A DNA stretch of 8,614 bases, taken from JAGOBX01 sp017999075 [NCBI: Candidatus Babelota bacterium] (GTDB taxonomy: Bacteria > JAGOBX01). Of this stretch, positions 6,861-8,614 are shown piece after piece. The stretch's first letter is position 1, and each line of letters starts with the position of its first letter. Location of the stretch: assembly GCA_017999075.1 (NCBI GenBank), contig JAGOBX010000130.1, forward strand, positions 1 to 8,614. Reading direction: 5' to 3'. The position numbers were made by a program, and so were the translations under genes. The notes under the pieces were generated by a model. That model was not told the origin of the DNA. It searched no databases and saw only the letters and a list, made by a program, of their open reading frames with translations.

Positions 6861-7610
6861 TAATATTATTTTATCTAACCCTATTTTATCAGCGTTAATT
6901 GATAAATAAAGTATTTTGGCTGTGTTAATTTTTTTTATTTTTTCAATTCTCCGTATAAAATCATTATTACTGAAAATAAAATTATTGTTAAAAGTGAATT
7001 CGACTGAAATGTTATAATATTTTAATGGAGATGTTTTAATATTTCCAGATATTTTACCATTAATGTTGCCTGCGCTGTTGATCCTGTTGATTTTAATTCC
7101 GGCATTAGTTATTGAAATATCAAAAAGGAGTTCATCTAAAAAAATTTGAGGAAAGACTTTTCCAAAAGCTATTGACATTGAAATATCATTCCATCCTGAT
7201 TGTTCAGATATATTTATTTTTTGAAATAATCCGGATAAGTTTTTATAATTGCCGGAAATTAAAAACGATCCTGAACCAATTTTGATACTGCCGTATTTTT
7301 CAATTAATTCAAGATTCGAAAAATCAATGTTAAGCTTAAAAATAAAGTATTTAAAAAATTTATAAGGTTTGACAGTCAAATTTTTAATTTTTAGAACTAT
7401 ATCATTATTATTATGTTTAAATTCTGTATTTTTAAATTCAAATCCTATTGGAAAAATATAGGATATTCTGTCGCACAAAAATATATAATCTGATTTTTTT
7501 AATTGTTTTACAATAACCGATTTTAAAATTATTGGTGATAAAAAAGGAATAAAAATTATTATTCCTATAAAAATCCAAACAGAAAATTTAAGGATTTGAC
7601 GGAATTTCAT
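6852..7610 (-). CDS. GspN-like (AsmA/type II secretion N-type) single-span envelope protein
   Basis: A 252-residue protein with a short basic start (MKFRQILK), one hydrophobic anchor at about 9-31, and a soluble, beta-strand-rich remainder expected to lie in the periplasm. The layout resembles GspN-type proteins: IFPIGFEFKNTEF (52-64), then a VLKIKNLTVKP strand (72-82). Later comes a stretch in which a 'LDELLFDISITNAGIKI' strand pair (158-174) leads into GNINGKISGNIKTS (181-194), like the family's repeated 'G.l.G.isG.i.l' ending. GspN is an accessory of some type II secretion systems and is distantly related to AsmA-like envelope proteins. No other secretion gene is in the window, so a more general AsmA-like lipid or envelope role is equally possible. 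It lies 21 bases downstream of the binding-protein lipoprotein gene on the same strand, probably in one operon. No Shine-Dalgarno precedes the ATG at 7610. Confidence 0.5.
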   Translation of the reverse strand: MKFRQILKFSVWIFIGIIIFIPFLSPIILKSVIVKQLKKSDYIFLCDRISYIFPIGFEFKNTEFKHNNNDIVLKIKNLTVKPYKFFKYFIFKLNIDFSNLELIEKYGSIKIGSGSFLISGNYKNLSGLFQKINISEQSGWNDISMSIAFGKVFPQIFLDELLFDISITNAGIKINRINSAGNINGKISGNIKTSPLKYYNISVEFTFNNNFIFSNNDFIRRIEKIKKINTAKILYLSINADKIGLDKIILKN

Positions 7611-7631
7611 TATAACTGCTATATATCTTAT

Positions 7632-8614
7632 TTAATTGTTTATTTTAAAAACTGATTTTTCCAATATGTTTTGAGGTATTTTGAATTCTATGTCGCCAGC
7701 AGTTTTTTGATTTACAAAAATTTCGGTTTTAAAAAATTCGTTATTTAAAAAAGGCAAGTTTGAAGGAGGCGTTCCCTGTAATACTTTTATTATCATATCA
7801 GCAAATTCTTTTTCCTGTTCCAGCCTCTCCCGTGAAACGGATATAACATAATTATTTGAATTTTTAGAACTGTGCGAAAATCCGAAAATAGGAATTTTTT
7901 TTGTTTGAGATAATTTTAATAATGACGGTAGTGTTATTTCTGAAAAACTGTCATATATGTGGATTATACAATCTATTTTTTTTTCAGATAAAGAAGCAGA
8001 CGCATCAGCTATTTCAGCTTGAGTAGAAAACCCTTCGGAAATAACCTTCATATTTTTTCTGTCAGCGGCATAAACAAGAAAATCTTTTTGAGCTGCTGAT
8101 TCTGTATTTCCGATATTGAATAATGTTCCGATTCTTCTTATTTTAGAATTACATTCTTTAATTAAATCAAGTAGTATGTCTGTTGACGGAGTATAATATA
8201 TACCTGAAATATTAGGCAGGTGTTCTGTATCAGAATTCCCTGCGCCTAATATAAAAGGATTTGAAGTAAGCATGAATAATACGGGCAGATTCGGAGATCT
8301 GCGTACAGCTACATATAATGATTCTGAATGAAAAGTTATTATTAAATCTGATTTTTCTGATACTGCCGCATCTATCAGCATAGTTAAATTTGTAATATCT
8401 CCCTGAGCAGATCTTGATCTTATTTCGAAATCAGTTCCTTCTCTTAATCCTTTTTCGATTAATGATTCTTTAATTTTTTGTTCAGTAGATTGGGCAAGAT
8501 ACTCAGTAAACCTTATAATATCAATTTTCTTTTTAGAAGAAAAAAATTGTTTTTTATTTGAAATAACACCATCGCTATTAGACTGCTTTTGAGGATTAGA
8601 ACATGAAATAAAAC
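7632..8614 (-). CDS. ABC_sub_bind-family substrate-binding lipoprotein (N-terminus cut by window)
   Basis: The frame stays open from the stop at 7632-7634 to the right edge, giving 326 visible residues. The ATG at 8381 is internal: the upstream codons continue the domain and reach a lipobox-like FISC with Cys at 8601-8603, so only part of the signal peptide is missing. The mature protein would be an envelope lipoprotein with a two-lobe periplasmic-binding fold. Family hallmarks: a 'SLIEKGLREGTDFEI' block (about 8420-8465), SAQGD (8397-8411; NAQGD is common), SDLIITF soon after M at 8381, a 'LPVLFMLTSNPFILGAG' strand-turn, NISGIYY, IRRIGTLFNIGNTES and KKIPIFGFS. Relatives deliver small ligands, in some cases amino acids such as tryptophan or tyrosine, to ABC permeases. 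No permease or ATPase is visible in this window, and the ligand cannot be inferred. The gene is followed at 21 bases by the GspN-like gene. A run of nine T (nine A in the mRNA) lies at 7976-7984. Confidence 0.85.
   Translation of the reverse strand, partial: FISCSNPQKQSNSDGVISNKKQFFSSKKKIDIIRFTEYLAQSTEQKIKESLIEKGLREGTDFEIRSRSAQGDITNLTMLIDAAVSEKSDLIITFHSESLYVAVRRSPNLPVLFMLTSNPFILGAGNSDTEHLPNISGIYYTPSTDILLDLIKECNSKIRRIGTLFNIGNTESAAQKDFLVYAADRKNMKVISEGFSTQAEIADASASLSEKKIDCIIHIYDSFSEITLPSLLKLSQTKKIPIFGFSHSSKNSNNYVISVSRERLEQEKEFADMIIKVLQGTPPSNLPFLNNEFFKTEIFVNQKTAGDIEFKIPQNILEKSVFKINN

Noticed and set aside
7632-8381. 249-residue binding protein starting at ATG 8381
   Set aside because: The frame continues upstream through SAQGD and a lipobox Cys at 8601-8603; starting at 8381 would remove the first strand and helix of the domain.
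1-8614. CRISPR array, tRNA, rRNA, transposase or toxin-antitoxin pair
   Set aside because: I found no regularly spaced repeats, no tRNA-like cloverleaf, no transposase motifs and no small paired frames. The gaps between genes are all under 80 bases.

Overview
The window is AT-rich and gene-dense. It carries six protein-coding regions, two of them cut by the window edges. I see no RNA genes, CRISPR arrays, insertion sequences or integration sites, and no gene-free stretch longer than about 80 bases. The sequence suggests a low-GC, double-membrane bacterium. Two proteins have lipoprotein signals, one is an O-antigen ligase/polymerase-like membrane protein, and one resembles the type II secretion protein GspN. 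None of the four complete genes has a Shine-Dalgarno sequence before its start. This fits the Bacteroidota/Chlorobi/Ignavibacteriota group (FCB superphylum), but the two best promoter candidates look like ordinary sigma-70 sites rather than the classic Bacteroidota TTTG/TAnnTTTG type. The lineage call is therefore inference.

Left part, plus strand: 1-273 is the C-terminal end of a YfhO-type membrane glycosyltransferase-like protein. A short intergenic gap holds a near-consensus promoter with a perfect inverted repeat between its -35 and -10 boxes. The predicted transcription start falls on the ATG of the next gene, so that mRNA may be leaderless. Next come a TPR lipoprotein (338-1120) and dprA (1145-2257), 24 bases apart and probably co-transcribed.

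Centre, plus strand: a second promoter candidate precedes the dominant feature of the window, a single 1502-residue reading frame (2334-6842). It joins a polytopic Wzy/WaaL-like (O-antigen ligase family) domain to a TPR block and about 750 further residues. Those residues include two probable beta-rich segments, a segment faintly reminiscent of the soluble tail of DUF2723-type membrane glycosyltransferases, and more helical repeats. It is the most unusual item here.

Right part, minus strand: a lipoprotein of the ABC_sub_bind periplasmic-binding family (7632 to beyond the right edge) is followed 21 bases downstream by a GspN-like single-span envelope protein (6852-7610). These two form a likely operon that converges on the giant gene with only 9 bases between stop codons.

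The common theme is the cell envelope: glycan polymerisation or transfer (YfhO-like and Wzy/WaaL-like proteins), envelope lipoproteins and a secretion-type accessory protein. dprA is the exception, with a DNA-uptake/recombination role. No known defence or mobile system is visible.
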